Of a DNA stretch of 64,000 nucleotides, positions 27,833 through 38,675 are shown in pieces. Location: the NCBI RefSeq assembly GCF_017876795.1, contig NZ_JAGIOR010000001.1:3622501-3686500 (forward strand). Reading direction: 5' to 3'. The number at the start of each line of letters is the position of its first letter. Within the stretch, counting starts at the first letter, position 1. The stretch is from Rhizobium leguminosarum. Lineage in GTDB: Bacteria; Pseudomonadota; Alphaproteobacteria; Rhizobiales; Rhizobiaceae. The notes under the pieces were generated by a model. The model was not told the origin of the DNA. It worked only from the letters and a program-made list of their open reading frames with translations, and searched no databases. Position numbers and translations under genes: made by a program.

Positions 27833-28421
27833 AGAGTGCAAATTCCTCGCCGAATCGGCATGCGCATTTGCGGCGGAAATGCCATCACAAGATTTGCTGC
27901 GGGACATTTTTTTGCCGTTCCAGAACTTTCCTTAGCCGGCGACGCGTGCAAGCCATTGTAATTTCAGGGCTCCCCGGCTTTCCCCAATCTTCACAGGCGC
28001 ATCCACAAGATGTTGTGGTTACCAATCAATTAAGAGCCAGCCCTTGACGGAATCACCTGTTTCAAACTTACTGTCCCTGATGTTGCGGCGGCGACAGGAC
28101 CGGAGGTAACGAGCCCGGTTCCCTTTTGAAAAATTGGACGCAGAATCAGGGTGATGTGCCGGGAACGGAAACAGGCCTGACGGGATTTCTGCGCGATTTT
28201 CAGCCTCCAAAAAAAGTGACATCGGGACTGGCGATAATAAGCTGTTAATACTATATTTAGTGTTTGCAGCCACCATCACCACAAGATACAGGAAGGGCAT
28301 CTCCGGATGACACCCCTGTGACAATACGGAAACGAGACTGGCTGCACGACGACAAAGTGCCGCCGGATAGGAATTTTGCGCCCCGGTCGCGGGGACCGGG
28401 CGCCAACACGAGGTCAAGACC
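27833..28421. other. Long leader/intergenic region before nrdJ
   Basis: About 590 bp with no gene. The right half contains two NrdR boxes (28248-28294) and a GC-rich inverted repeat close to the start codon (about 28379-28402: GCGCCCCGGTC ... GACCGGGCGC-like arms) that could affect translation. The left half has some B12-riboswitch-like words on the minus strand, which I rejected. Confidence 0.5.
28248..28294. promoter_or_regulatory. Pair of NrdR boxes upstream of nrdJ
   Basis: Box 1 at 28248-28263 reads ATACTATATTTAGTGT, matching the core of the NrdR consensus (acaCwAtATaTwGtgt) at 9 of 10 positions. Box 2 at 28279-28294 reads CCACAAGATACAGGAA, a weaker match. The two start exactly 31 bp apart, the spacing of about three helical turns known for tandem NrdR boxes. 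Site pair and position 130-170 bp before nrdJ imply NrdR repression of the reductase. Confidence 0.7.
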
Positions 28422-31400
28422 ATGCGCATCGAACGTCGTTTCACGAAGGCCGGACAAGGCGCCTATGCGGATATCGAATTCCGCAAGGCGACGAGCGAGA
28501 TCAAGAACCCGGACGGTTCGATCGTGTTCCGCCTCGAGAACATCGACGTTCCCGCGCAGTTCTCCCAGGTCGCGACCGACGTTCTGGCGCAGAAGTATTT
28601 CCGCAAGGCCGGCGTTCCCACCCGGCTGAAGAAGGTCGAGGAAAACGACGTTCCTTCCTTCCTGTGGCGCTCCGTTCCCGACGATGCGGCGCTGAAGACC
28701 CTGTCCAAGGATGAGCAGACCGGCTCCGAAATCGATGCGCGCCAGGTTTTCGACCGTCTTGCCGGCACCTGGGCCTATTGGGGCTGGAAGGGCGGCTACT
28801 TCTCCTCTGAGGAAGATGCTTCGGCCTTCAAGGACGAGCTTGCCTATATGCTCGCCACCCAGCGCGTTGCCCCGAACTCGCCGCAGTGGTTCAACACCGG
28901 CCTGCACTGGGCCTATGGCATTGACGGCCCCGGCCAGGGCCATTTCTACGTCGACCCCTTCACCGGCAAGCTGACCAAGTCCAAGTCGGCCTACGAACAC
29001 CCGCAGCCGCATGCCTGCTTCATTCAGTCGGTCGAGGACGATCTCGTCAACGAAGGCGGCATCATGGACCTCTGGGTGCGTGAGGCACGCCTATTCAAAT
29101 ATGGCTCCGGCACCGGCTCCAACTTCTCGATGCTGCGCGGCGAAGGCGAAAAGCTTTCCGGCGGCGGCCGTTCCTCCGGCCTGATGAGCTTCCTGAAGAT
29201 CGGCGACCGTGCCGCCGGCGCCATCAAATCGGGCGGCACGACGCGCCGTGCGGCGAAGATGGTGGTCGTCGATATCGACCATCCCGATATCGAGGAATAC
29301 ATCAACTGGAAGGTCAAGGAAGAGCAGAAGGTCGCGGCCCTCGTCACCGGCTCGAAGATCGTCGCCAGGCACCTGAAGGCGATCATGAAGGCCTGCTTCA
29401 ATTGCGAAGGCGGCGATAACGGCGATTGCTACGACCCCACCAAGAACCCTGCCCTGAAGCGCGAAATCCGCGCTGCCAAGAAGGACCAGGTTCCCGAGAA
29501 TTATGTCCAGCGCGTCATCCAGTTCGCCCGCCAGGGCTACAAGGATCTCGAATTCAAGACCTACGACACGGATTGGGATTCGGAAGCCTATCTCACGGTA
29601 TCGGGCCAGAACTCCAACAACTCGGTCTCGATCAAGGACGACTTCCTGCGCGCCGTCGAAAATGACGGCGAATGGAACCTGACCGCCCGCAAGGACGGCA
29701 GGGTGATGAAGACGCTGAAGGCGCGCGACCTCTGGGAAACCATTTCCTATGCCGCCTGGGCCTCGGCCGATCCGGGCATCCACTTCAACACGACGATGAA
29801 CGACTGGCACACTTCGCCCGCCGGCGGCCCGATCCGTGGCTCGAACCCGTGCTCGGAATACATGTTCCTCGACGACACGGCCTGCAACCTTGCCTCGCTG
29901 AACCTCTTGCAGTTCAAGGACAAAGCCACCAAGCGCATCAACATCGCCGACTACGAACACGCCGTTCGCCTGTGGACCGTGGTGCTTGAAGTCTCGGTCA
30001 TGATGGCGCAGTTCCCGTCGAAGCGCATTGCCGAACTCTCCTATGAATACCGCACGCTCGGCCTCGGCTACGCCAATATCGGCGGCCTGCTGATGTCGTC
30101 GGGCATTCCCTACGACTCCATCGAAGCCCGCGCCATTGCCGGTTCGCTGACCGCGATCATGACCGGCATCTGCTATGCGACCTCGGCCGAGATGGCGGGC
30201 GAACTCGGGCCCTTCCCGAACTTCGCGCCGAACCGCGAGAGCATGCTGCGGGTCATCCGCAACCATCGCCGCGCCGCTTATGGCGAGGCTTCAGGCTATG
30301 AGGCGCTGTCGATCGACCCGGTCGCGCTGATCCATTCGGAAAACCCGGACCAGGATCTCGTCGCCCACGCCAAAACGGCCTGGGACAGAGCGCTCGAACT
30401 CGGCGAAAAGCATGGCTACCGCAATGCCCAGGTCTCGGTCATTGCTCCCACAGGCACGATCGGCCTCGTCATGGATTGCGACACCACAGGCATCGAGCCC
30501 GACTTCGCCCTCGTCAAGTTCAAGAAGCTCGCAGGCGGCGGCTACTTCAAGATCATCAACCGCGCCGTGCCCGACGCGCTGCGCACGCTCGGCTATTCGG
30601 AAAGCCAGATCGCCGAAATTGAAGCCTATGCCGTCGGCCACGGCAACCTGAACCAGGCGCCGGCGATCAATCCGTCGACGCTGAAGACCAAGGGCTTCAC
30701 CGACGAGAAAGTGGACGCCGTCAACGCCGCGCTGAAGAGCGCCTTCGATATCAAGTTCGTCTTCAACCAGTGGACGCTCGGCGCCGACTTCCTGAAGGAG
30801 ACGCTGAAGGTTTCCGATGAACAGCTGGCCGACATGAGCTTCAGCCTGCTCGACCATATCGGCTTCTCCAGGAAGGACATCGAAGCCGCCAACATCCATG
30901 TCTGCGGCGCGATGACGCTGGAAGGCGCACCCTTCCTGAAGACCGAACACCTGCCGGTGTTCGATTGCGCCAATCCCTGCGGCAAGATCGGCAAGCGCTA
31001 CCTCTCGGTGGAAAGCCATATCCGCATGATGGCGGCGGCCCAGCCCTTCATCTCGGGCGCGATTTCCAAGACGATCAACATGCCGAACGACGCAACCGTC
31101 GAGGATTGCAAGAACGCCTACCTGCTCTCTTGGAAGCTCGGCCTCAAGGCCAACGCACTTTATCGCGACGGCTCGAAGCTGTCGCAGCCGCTCAATGCCT
31201 CGCTGATCGAGGACGAGAGCGACGAGGATGCGCTGGAGGAACTGCTGCAGGCGCCGGTCGCCGCCCAGGCAGTCACCATCACCGAGAAGATCATCGAGCG
31301 GGTGATCGAACGTGTTTCGCGCGAACGCGAGAAGCTGCCGAACCGCCGCCAGGGCTATACCCAGAAGGCCGCCGTCGGCGGACACAAGGTCTATCTCCGG

Positions 31401-32222
31401 ACCGGCGAATTCGGCGACGGCCGCCTCGGCGAGATCTTCATCGACATGCACAAGGAAGGTGCGGCCTTCCGTGCGATGATGAACAATTTCGCCATCGCCA
31501 TCTCGCTCGGCCTGCAATATGGCGTGCCGCTCGAAGAATATGTCGAGGCCTTCACCTTCACCAAGTTCGAGCCGGCCGGCATGGTCATCGGCAATGACGC
31601 GATCAAGAACGCCACCTCGATCCTCGACTATGTCTTCCGCGAGCTTGCCGTCTCCTATCTCGGCCGCCACGATCTCGCGCATGTCGATACGTCGGATTTC
31701 TCCAACACCGCGCTCGGCAAGGGCATCCAGGAAGGCAAGACCAACCTGCTCTCCACCGGCTGGACCCGCGGCTACAAGCCGACGCTGGTTTCAGGCACCG
31801 GCGGCGAACCCAAGGGTGCTGCCACCGCAGCCCCTGCCCGCGCCGCTTCGACCGGCACCGTCACCGTCTTTGCCGGCAGCGCTGCCCGCAAGCTGGAGCC
31901 GACGGTTGCCATCGCCACCTCCGAAATCGTCGCCTTCAAGCGCGATTACGAGGAGCGCGCCAAGGAATTGGCCGAAGAGATCGCCGAAGAGGTAACGGAA
32001 GAAATCACCAGCGACGCCACCGCCCTCTTCTCCGACAAGGCAGCAGCGGACGCGGCAACGGCGAAATCCGAGGCCAAGAAGCGAGAAGCCGAACGCCGCC
32101 AGCGCTCGATCATGCAAGGCTATACCGGCAACATGTGCTCGGAGTGTCAGAACTTCACGATGGTGCGGAATGGGACTTGCGAGAAGTGCGACACTTGTGG
32201 GGCTACGAGCGGGTGCAGCTGA
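28422..32222 (+). CDS. nrdJ: Vitamin B12-dependent (class II) ribonucleotide reductase
   Basis: Reduces ribonucleotides using adenosylcobalamin, without oxygen. 1266 aa, the long form of alphaproteobacteria. Catalytic-core landmarks: [10 protein letters not shown] near residue 150, G-S-N-P-C-S-E-Y near 470, and [10 protein letters not shown] near 850. The C-terminal tail carries cysteines C-S-E-C-Q-N ... [14 protein letters not shown], which act as redox shuttle/zinc ligands. This is the only RNR visible in the window. The NrdR box pair upstream points to control by NrdR. Confidence 0.97.
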   Translation: MRIERRFTKAGQGAYADIEFRKATSEIKNPDGSIVFRLENIDVPAQFSQVATDVLAQKYFRKAGVPTRLKKVEENDVPSFLWRSVPDDAALKTLSKDEQTGSEIDARQVFDRLAGTWAYWGWKGGYFSSEEDASAFKDELAYMLATQRVAPNSPQWFNTGLHWAYGIDGPGQGHFYVDPFTGKLTKSKSAYEHPQPHACFIQSVEDDLVNEGGIMDLWVREARLFKYGSGTGSNFSMLRGEGEKLSGGGRSSGLMSFLKIGDRAAGAIKSGGTTRRAAKMVVVDIDHPDIEEYINWKVKEEQKVAALVTGSKIVARHLKAIMKACFNCEGGDNGDCYDPTKNPALKREIRAAKKDQVPENYVQRVIQFARQGYKDLEFKTYDTDWDSEAYLTVSGQNSNNSVSIKDDFLRAVENDGEWNLTARKDGRVMKTLKARDLWETISYAAWASADPGIHFNTTMNDWHTSPAGGPIRGSNPCSEYMFLDDTACNLASLNLLQFKDKATKRINIADYEHAVRLWTVVLEVSVMMAQFPSKRIAELSYEYRTLGLGYANIGGLLMSSGIPYDSIEARAIAGSLTAIMTGICYATSAEMAGELGPFPNFAPNRESMLRVIRNHRRAAYGEASGYEALSIDPVALIHSENPDQDLVAHAKTAWDRALELGEKHGYRNAQVSVIAPTGTIGLVMDCDTTGIEPDFALVKFKKLAGGGYFKIINRAVPDALRTLGYSESQIAEIEAYAVGHGNLNQAPAINPSTLKTKGFTDEKVDAVNAALKSAFDIKFVFNQWTLGADFLKETLKVSDEQLADMSFSLLDHIGFSRKDIEAANIHVCGAMTLEGAPFLKTEHLPVFDCANPCGKIGKRYLSVESHIRMMAAAQPFISGAISKTINMPNDATVEDCKNAYLLSWKLGLKANALYRDGSKLSQPLNASLIEDESDEDALEELLQAPVAAQAVTITEKIIERVIERVSREREKLPNRRQGYTQKAAVGGHKVYLRTGEFGDGRLGEIFIDMHKEGAAFRAMMNNFAIAISLGLQYGVPLEEYVEAFTFTKFEPAGMVIGNDAIKNATSILDYVFRELAVSYLGRHDLAHVDTSDFSNTALGKGIQEGKTNLLSTGWTRGYKPTLVSGTGGEPKGAATAAPARAASTGTVTVFAGSAARKLEPTVAIATSEIVAFKRDYEERAKELAEEIAEEVTEEITSDATALFSDKAAADAATAKSEAKKREAERRQRSIMQGYTGNMCSECQNFTMVRNGTCEKCDTCGATSGCS

Positions 32223-32545
32223 GTGCTGTTCCTGCGCTTCGTGTCACGCGCACATAGGTCTGGTCACAAACGAAACGAACGGGGCATTTTGCATCTACTG
32301 GCTGCACCAACGATGAATATGTCGAGAGTTGAAACCGGTAGTTATTGAGCAAGATCGCGCCTCAGACCGAACGAACTAGCTCCAGGCGCTCAGGCGGCTG
32401 GCGCTTCAGGCTGGAGGGCAAGACGGCCGACATCGTTTTCCAGCCGTTGCGCCTTGAACCGTCGACGACTTCGGGCGCGGGCAGAAGCACTCGGCCAAGC
32501 CCGCACGCGCGACTACTAATGCGCCATTGGCTCGATATCGTAGCC
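32223..32545. other. Intergenic, convergent nrdJ / methyltransferase
   Basis: No coding frame with support. It marks the transition from conserved chromosome to the accessory block. I see no clear transposon end or direct repeat here. Confidence 0.3.
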
Positions 32546-33583
32546 TCAGGGCTGTCTTTCGATTTCACAGTAGACAACGCTGCGGTTCGCGCCGGACCAA
32601 ACAGACACCTTCACATCCGCCCCAGTCACGCTCTCGCTGGCGATCACGTCCATCTCGCGTTCTGACCGCAACAGCAGCGCCCAGTTCATAAATGTCTCCA
32701 TATAGCCATCGACGTCCGTCTCCGGGGAGAAGTTGGCGAACAGGAAGGTGCCGCCAGGCTTGAGCATGCTGACGCACTTCTTAGTCAGCTTTACGGCTAC
32801 CGCTTCCGGCAGATAGTCATAGAGACCCGCGGCATAGACGAAATCGAACATTCCCAGCGCATGCCTTCCACCGAGCAGGGATTTCACCGACCCGTTCACC
32901 GCCTCGACGGATGTGCCAGCGAAATCGCGGGCTACGGTTCCAACGCTCACCGGGTCCTGATCCAAAGCCACCCAGCGTTTGATCGCGCCAACGCCGAGCG
33001 CGCGCGACAAGGGCCCCTCACGAAGATGCCCCGACGCGATGGCCAGGACTTCGGTGGAACCAGGCCGAGCCGAAGCGATTTCGTCTACGCGACGCGCCAG
33101 AATGTCTCGACGCTCCCTTACCGCGACGGATGACGAAGCGTTTCGAGTGTAGGCGTAGATCGAACGTCCCAAGTTGCTCGATGATGCTACGGCGTCCTCA
33201 ATCTCAGGCCGGCCGTAGATGAAGTCGAGAAGGCGTGCGTCGCCAGAATAGCCACGCGGCTTTTCGAACGACCAGCGCGTCAACGGATCTTGATGCAGAT
33301 AGTGAGCAACTGGATGAGATTGCGCGATAGGAACGATGACGTCCCACACCTCCGGATGAGAGCGACGCCGTAACTGATGCAAGGCGTCGGTCAGACGCTC
33401 AATTATCGCGCCAGGCTCGACACCGGATTTGAACTGACGGATCGACACGTCGAGGCTGACGGCAAGCTCGGCTTTGGCAACGAGAAGGTCGCCGGGATTT
33501 GGCGCGGCAAACCTCCTTGTCGCCTGACGAATTTCATCCGGCGCAACAAGACTTTCACCGTCCAAGACAAGACTTTGTGCCAT
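32546..33583 (-). CDS. Class I SAM-dependent methyltransferase, PhcB-like
   Basis: 345 aa from the ATG at 33583 (MAQSLVLDGESLVAP), preceded by AAGGGG. The N-terminal helical region includes E-K-P-R-G-Y-S-G-D-A-R-L-L-D-F-I-Y near residue 110. The SAM-binding motif I is V-L-A-I-A-S-G-H-L-R-E (near 185), followed by the acidic V-A-L-D-Q-D-P and a late V-Y-A-A-G-L-Y-D-Y-L. This arrangement resembles the PhcB type, which makes a 3-hydroxy fatty acid methyl ester signal in Ralstonia, but I cannot tell the substrate. It is divergent from a GGDEF-EAL gene. Confidence 0.7.
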   Translation of the reverse strand: MAQSLVLDGESLVAPDEIRQATRRFAAPNPGDLLVAKAELAVSLDVSIRQFKSGVEPGAIIERLTDALHQLRRRSHPEVWDVIVPIAQSHPVAHYLHQDPLTRWSFEKPRGYSGDARLLDFIYGRPEIEDAVASSSNLGRSIYAYTRNASSSVAVRERRDILARRVDEIASARPGSTEVLAIASGHLREGPLSRALGVGAIKRWVALDQDPVSVGTVARDFAGTSVEAVNGSVKSLLGGRHALGMFDFVYAAGLYDYLPEAVAVKLTKKCVSMLKPGGTFLFANFSPETDVDGYMETFMNWALLLRSEREMDVIASESVTGADVKVSVWSGANRSVVYCEIERQP

Positions 33584-33812
33584 TTCGAGACCCCTTGACC
33601 TAGCGTTAAGCATAATCAACCTCGAAATAGGATGCGACTAGAATCTGCACGGGATAAGGGTATTTCTACTGTTGCGGGTGGGATTTTGCCCCTCTAAGAT
33701 TGATAAGTAATAAGACAGACCGTTTGTAGGTTGCCGAACGCAGTTTTGGAGGGCGCCGAAGCATGGCTTACTTTTTACCTTCTCTAGATCATTGTCAGGC
33801 TGGTGTTGTTGC

Positions 33813-35759
33813 ATGATCGCGGCTTGCGCTAATGTGCCGCGCGACGAACCAACCGGCATTTTTTCATTAGCCGAGGCTCGAAAGTCTCTGGAAATTGAAA
33901 ATGATGCTGCCCGAAGGCGAAGCTCACGGCGTGGTCTTTGGATGGCGGTCGCCGTTTATGTGTCTTTCGCACTTCCCGACCGATGGCTTATCCCCGATGT
34001 TGCGCCGGTGACGATCGCCGCGCGATTCGTCGTTGCAGCGATCGCGCTACTGGCTTTCGAAGCCTTGCGATTGGCAAAAGCGAAAACCGCCTGGCTGGAC
34101 ATCACATGCGCCTCTGCACTGCTTGTGGGCTATGTGAGCTGGCTTTACCCGGCGATCGGCACCCGCGACGTCACTGCCATGTCATACTACATGATATTTG
34201 GCGCCATCTTCATGATGGGCGCCAACCTCTTTTTCAGTTTTCCGTTTCGGCTTTCGGTGATCACCTCCAGCTTCGTTCTCTGCGCATTTTTCGTTACGAT
34301 CGAGGAATTTTTCCCTTCAGGCCAAACCTACAAGCTTGCCTTTGGGATGTTCTACATTTCGTGCTTCGTCTTCACGTCTTTCGTCAATTGGCGATTGAAC
34401 TTGGAGCGTCGAAACGTGTTGCTGAACGCGGCGGAGGCTCGCTATCAGCACTGGGAAGCGTCCGAGCGTGGACGGTCACTGCTCGAGCTTTCAAATACCG
34501 ATTACCTCACAGGTATAAGCAACCGACGCGCGCTGGATCGGCGACTCGACGAATGCTGGGCCGCCTGGAAAGACGAGCGCCGCGACTTCGTGGTGCTCCT
34601 CATCGACGTCGACTTTTTCAAACGCTTCAACGATCGCTACGGGCATCAGGAAGGAGACCGATGCCTGACTGTCATCGCCACTGCGCTGAAGGCGGTTGTG
34701 GAGTCGTCCGGTGGCATGATCGGCAGGTATGGCGGCGAGGAGTTTATCGTGGTCATGCCGGCTGAAGCTCCCAAGCTCGCCATGAGCCTGGCCGAAAAGA
34801 TCAGAATGGAAGTCGAGTGTCTTGCGATTGCTCACGACGGGCGACCGGATGATAGCCCGATCGTAACCGTCAGCATTGGCGTCGCCTTCACCCGCGAGAA
34901 AGGTGGAGAGAAAGTTGAACGAATAGTGCGTGAGGCCGATCTTGCTCTCTACAATGCCAAGGCAAGTGGCCGAAATTGCATTCGCAGGTTTGATCCGTTA
35001 TTGCCTCGCCCCGACGACAATGCTGGTAAACTCGTCCCGCTGCTGACGGCCGCCATTGATCGCAAACTGGTCTCGCTCGTTTACCAACCGATCTTCGAGT
35101 TGACGAACGAGAAAGCAAGAGCTGTCGAGGCTTTGATGCGGCTTCGGATGCCGGACGGCACCGCAGTTTCGCCGAAAACATTCATTCCGGTTGCCGAACG
35201 AACGGGCGCTATTCTCGAATTGGGTAAATGGGCGATCGAGACGGCATGCCGTGATATACTGATGACCGATCGCATGGCTACCGTCAGCGTCAACGTGTCG
35301 CCCATACAACTACGTTCCCCCGGCTTTGCTGCGAGCGTCGCCGATATTCTTGCCCGGTGCGGGGTCTGCGGGTCGCGACTGGCCTTAGAAGTCACCGAGG
35401 GCCTGGACATGGATATGCAGTCGGAGGTGCTTAAATGCATTGCAGATCTGCGGGCTCTCCGCGTCGAGATCTGGCTTGACGACTTCGGCTCCGGCTTCGC
35501 GGGCCTCTCTTGGCTGAGGGCGATCGAGTTTCAGACGGTCAAGGTCGACCGAACCTTCCTGCACGACTGCTCCAACCCACGCGGGTTGACGATGCTTCAG
35601 GACATGGTTGCTCTCATCCGTAATCGTGGGAATACGATCCTGGTGGAAGGCGTCGAAACTGCAGCACAATTGTCCCTGCTCAAGGATCTTCGCATTGACC
35701 GCGTCCAGGGCTTTCATATGGGAATGCCGGTTAGCGCTGAACTTCTGAGCGCGGCATAA
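33813..35759 (+). CDS. Membrane GGDEF-EAL protein
   Basis: 648 aa. Residues about 35-210 hold six or so hydrophobic segments (membrane sensor). GGDEF domain about 225-395 with D-Y-L-T-G-I-S-N-R, D-V-D-F-F-K-R-F-N-D and Y-G-G-E-E-F, so cyclase residues are intact. EAL domain about 405-645 with A-V-E-A-L-M-R-L, E-V-T-E-G, L-D-D-F-G-S-G-F, V-K-V-D-R and E-G-V-E-T, so phosphodiesterase residues are intact too. Net activity on c-di-GMP cannot be predicted. Part of its GGDEF/linker sequence is copied at 45.6 kb, beyond the adhesin. I use the ATG at 33813, with no strong ribosome site. Confidence 0.9.
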   Translation: MIAACANVPRDEPTGIFSLAEARKSLEIENDAARRRSSRRGLWMAVAVYVSFALPDRWLIPDVAPVTIAARFVVAAIALLAFEALRLAKAKTAWLDITCASALLVGYVSWLYPAIGTRDVTAMSYYMIFGAIFMMGANLFFSFPFRLSVITSSFVLCAFFVTIEEFFPSGQTYKLAFGMFYISCFVFTSFVNWRLNLERRNVLLNAAEARYQHWEASERGRSLLELSNTDYLTGISNRRALDRRLDECWAAWKDERRDFVVLLIDVDFFKRFNDRYGHQEGDRCLTVIATALKAVVESSGGMIGRYGGEEFIVVMPAEAPKLAMSLAEKIRMEVECLAIAHDGRPDDSPIVTVSIGVAFTREKGGEKVERIVREADLALYNAKASGRNCIRRFDPLLPRPDDNAGKLVPLLTAAIDRKLVSLVYQPIFELTNEKARAVEALMRLRMPDGTAVSPKTFIPVAERTGAILELGKWAIETACRDILMTDRMATVSVNVSPIQLRSPGFAASVADILARCGVCGSRLALEVTEGLDMDMQSEVLKCIADLRALRVEIWLDDFGSGFAGLSWLRAIEFQTVKVDRTFLHDCSNPRGLTMLQDMVALIRNRGNTILVEGVETAAQLSLLKDLRIDRVQGFHMGMPVSAELLSAA

Positions 35760-35886
35760 CTCGATCTCAAGGCTTCGATAAGACCGTTAATTGCAGACGC
35801 GACGTCGCCCGTGATCTTGGGCCTGAACCTGTCCGCGGCGCCGGAGGGTGCCAGCCCGGCGCCGCGCCGGGCAAGGGTTGTAGCCG

Positions 35887-35964
35887 CCGTGGGTTCGTCA
35901 CCCCATAAACCTGGTCTCCGACGTAAAGGTCTGTCACATCCGGTCCGACGGCCCGAAATTCTGA
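35887..35964 (-). pseudogene. Fragment of a zinc-type alcohol dehydrogenase/quinone reductase
   Basis: About 26 codons read S-E-F-R-A-V-G-P-D-V-T-D-L-Y-V-G-D-Q-V-Y-G, the GroES-like core of medium-chain dehydrogenases. Both sides lose similarity at once. It is a gene remnant in a region of several remnants. Confidence 0.55.
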
Positions 35965-35991
35965 TTGGCTTCGAGGACCTGATCCAGACCC

Positions 35992-36561
35992 ATGGCCTCT
36001 AAACCGCCTGTCGCGGTCTATGATGCCTGCGTCCTCTATCCATTTCATCTGCGGAATGTCCTGATCCAGTGCGCCTTTGATGGCCTTGTCGAGCCGCGCT
36101 GGACCGACGATATCCACGGCGCGTGGATGCGCAACCTCGCCGCTAACACTCCGGGTTTGCCCATGCAACGCCTGGAGCTCACGCACGACCGTATGAAGGC
36201 TGTCCTCCCGTAGGCGGAGGTGATGAATTATCGCCCGTTGATCGAGGATCCTAAACTAGCTGACCTTGACGATCGGCCTGTACTCGCCGCGCCATTGCTG
36301 GAAAAGCTTCTACCATCGTCACCTGGAACCTCAATGATTTCCCGAGGCGAGACCTCAGTCCTCACGGCGAGCAAGTCGCCAGATAATTTCCTGGCTGACC
36401 TTCATAATACGTTTCCCGAGGCGCTTCTTTCGAGCGCCAAAGTTGCGCGGCTTAATCTGCGCAACATAACGCCAACGGTTGAAGGTTTCATCGACGCTGA
36501 GCAAAATGGGCTGAAGAAATTTGCAAGGATGCTCCGCCAGAACATAGCGTCGCTGGGCTGA
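35992..36561 (+). pseudogene. PIN-domain protein, multiply disrupted
   Basis: Frame 1 begins MASKPPVAVYDACVLYPFHL, with the N-terminal PIN aspartate in Y-D-A-C-V-L, and later W-T-D-D-I-H. A TAG at 36211-36213 interrupts it where the reading frame continues as A-E-V-M-N-Y-R-P-L-I-E-D. A 1-nt loss near 36290 then shifts the frame to A-I-A-G-K-A-S-T-I-V-T-W-N-L-N-D-F-P. Another shift near 36367 returns to [14 protein letters not shown]. At least three lesions make it non-functional. The family includes VapC-like toxins; no intact antitoxin gene is next to it. It ends against an IS3 stub. Confidence 0.8.
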
Positions 36562-36576
36562 TCCGGATGCTCCGAT

Positions 36577-36758
36577 CAGGCCGATCTTGGCAGCTATCGA
36601 GGAGACTGCCGTCCAGCGGGAGGAATGTTCGGCTTCGTGATCGAAAACAAGCCGCACCGCCCAAGCGCGGACTTCAGATGAAAATTTGTTCGTTGTCTTG
36701 CTTGTCATGGCTCCACTTTCTCAGAAGTTGGAGCCTCCGGCAAACCCGGTGCGGTTCA
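36577..36758 (-). mobile_element. IS3 family remnant (left end and start of orfA)
   Basis: On the minus strand the terminus TGAACCGCACCGGGTTTGCC (36739-36758) is typical of IS3-type ends. It is followed by orfA starting [20 protein letters not shown] and [20 protein letters not shown]. Similarity stops near 36577, directly abutting the PIN pseudogene. Only about 180 bp of the element remain. Confidence 0.75.
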
Positions 36759-37580
36759 ATCAGTCGAGGCCGCTCGTTGATGAGGGAGGCTGAAGTCACA
36801 ACCTTCGGCTTCGTCCTGCTACGTGGCGGCTGCAGCCGCCCCCCATCCTTTCGGCCGTTAACTGTTCCTCCTTTGGGGGTGTTGACGCCCACTCTTCATT
36901 GCCTTAAGAATATTCTAATATAATTATCGCCTAAACCGGCAATAATGGAATTGGCAACGCATATATGTAAATGTGGTACGCCAGTTCTGCCAGAATAGGC
37001 CGTAAGACCAGTGTGTAGATTGTACAGCAAGTCTTAGATGTAGAAGCGGTAGTCTTCCAATACAGCACTCAAATGGACTGTTATCTGTTTTTATGCTAGC
37101 GTAAGAGTAAAAATGGGGGATTAAATGGCTTCTTGCCAAAGCAAAAATGTTAATAGAACTACGACAGCCTTTCCTAATACAGCCTGCAATTTTGCCGAAG
37201 ATACGGCTATCCTCATTTCCACCCCCCTGACCGGTACTTCTCTCGGTGTGTCGAGCAACGATTTGGCCGGAATCGCACTTTGCTCGATCGACAATGCGTT
37301 TTCCCCCTCGACCGATACGAAGCCCGCGTCTGCGCATTGCGCAGATTCAGCCGACATCAAATATCTGGCGGACTCGCGAGCGTGCGCGTTTGGTACAAAT
37401 GTCATTGGTCTGAATGCGAACTCATCTGGTCCTGGCGCTCTCGCCCAGGATCAACCCGTTTGTTGGCGAAGGCGAACTTGCCCTCATAGGTTTGCAATTT
37501 CTGAGCGACTATCCGGCAAGCGGCGCGACGGCGCCGGCAATTGCCATGACTGACATCAACAACAACGATAACAACAACTA
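36759..37580. other. AT-rich stretch upstream of the IS630 element, possible decayed or leader ORFs
   Basis: 36890-37125 is notably AT-rich compared with the surroundings and may carry the original promoter of the adhesin operon. From 37125 a 142-codon frame starts behind GGGGGA, but its composition is odd and no family is recognised. In another frame a 55-codon stretch (ATG 37414) ends ...D-I-N-N-N-D-N-N-N and stops at the TA where IS630 inserted. Without the IS that stop would lie 17 bp before the adhesin ATG. A broken small gene ahead of the adhesin is possible. Confidence 0.35.
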
Positions 37581-38675
37581 GTCACCTGAATCTGAAGTTC
37601 GGTTCATTGTCTTTTGGCAGAATCGCTTGACGGATGCGAGGATCTGGTCGGCGGATTTGACCCACTTGTATGGGGTTGGGTTTTCGTTGTGACTTTCGAT
37701 GAAGGCGTCGATGTCGGCTTCCAACTCTGCGGTGGATCGGTGTACGCCGCGCTGCAACTGTTTTCGCGTCAACTCTGCGAACCAGCGCTCGACCTGATTG
37801 ATCCAGGATGCCGACGTTGGCGTGAAGTGAACATGCCAGTGCGGGCGGCGCGCGAGCCAGGCCTTGATCCTTGGCGTCTTGTGGGTCGCATAGTTGTCCA
37901 TCACCAGATGCACGTCTGGTCCATTGGGCATTTCGGCATCAATCCGCTTCAGGAAGTCGAGGAACTCAGTGGCCCGGTGACGCTTGTAGCAATGGCCGAT
38001 CACTGCCCCAGTGGCAATGTCGAGCGCGGCGAACAGCGATGTCGTGCCGTTGCGGACATAGGTATGGGTCCGTCGTTCGGCGACACCCGGCGCCATGGGC
38101 AGCACAGGCTGCTCGCGATCCAGTGCCTGGATTTGCGATTTCTCATCCACGCAGAGCACGATCGCCCGGTCCGGGGGCGACATATAGAGGCCGACGATGT
38201 CCTGCACCTTGTCGACGAAGAGCGGATCAGAGGAAAGCTTGAATGTCTCGGCACGGTGCGGCTGCAGGCCGAATGCGGTCCAAATCCGACGAATGGTGGT
38301 ATGCGACAGTCCGCTATCGGCTGCCATCGAACGGATGGACCAGTGCGTGGCATCCTTGGGGGTGGTGTTCAAGGTACGTTCGACGACCTGGGCAACCTGC
38401 GCGTCGGAGACAGTTCGCGGTCGGCCGGCACGATATTCATCCGTCAACCCTTCCATACCATCCTGTACGAACCGGCGGCGCCATTTGCCAACCGTGTGCT
38501 CATGAACGCCCAGGCGTTCGGCAACGTCCTTGCTTTGCAGACCCTGCGCGCACAGCAAGACCATCCGGCAGCGATCCGATAAGGAGCGTGGCGCTTTAAG
38601 CCGGCGAACCTGAGATTCGAGAAAACTTCTATCCGCGTCGCTCAGAACGACGAGGTCCGCCCGCCTGCCAACCAT
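37578..38675 (-). CDS. IS630 family transposase
   Basis: 365 aa. The N-terminal helix-turn-helix region has [20 protein letters not shown]. The DDE core has [12 protein letters not shown] (D), [10 protein letters not shown] (D) and [10 protein letters not shown] (E), the IS630/Tc1 type. The frame is intact. The stop codon TAG spans the IS border: TA comes from the target duplication and G is the complement of the flanking base 37578. Confidence 0.93.
   Translation of the reverse strand: MVGRRADLVVLSDADRSFLESQVRRLKAPRSLSDRCRMVLLCAQGLQSKDVAERLGVHEHTVGKWRRRFVQDGMEGLTDEYRAGRPRTVSDAQVAQVVERTLNTTPKDATHWSIRSMAADSGLSHTTIRRIWTAFGLQPHRAETFKLSSDPLFVDKVQDIVGLYMSPPDRAIVLCVDEKSQIQALDREQPVLPMAPGVAERRTHTYVRNGTTSLFAALDIATGAVIGHCYKRHRATEFLDFLKRIDAEMPNGPDVHLVMDNYATHKTPRIKAWLARRPHWHVHFTPTSASWINQVERWFAELTRKQLQRGVHRSTAELEADIDAFIESHNENPTPYKWVKSADQILASVKRFCQKTMNRTSDSGD

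Noticed and set aside
27956..28150. Cobalamin-riboswitch-like words on the minus strand (AAAAGGGAA, CCGCAAC, and AAGCCGGGGAG resembling a B12 box) near nrdJ
   Set aside because: They face away from nrdJ, no minus-strand gene follows, spacing is irregular and the GCCACTG element is missing. A covariance-model search would settle it.
29091..31682. Long minus-strand open frames inside nrdJ
   Set aside because: Typical antisense shadow of a high-GC gene; no motif or ribosome site.
37125..37553. 142-codon open frame before the IS630 element
   Set aside because: Good ribosome site but unusual composition, no family and competing frames; kept only as part of a described stretch, not as a gene.
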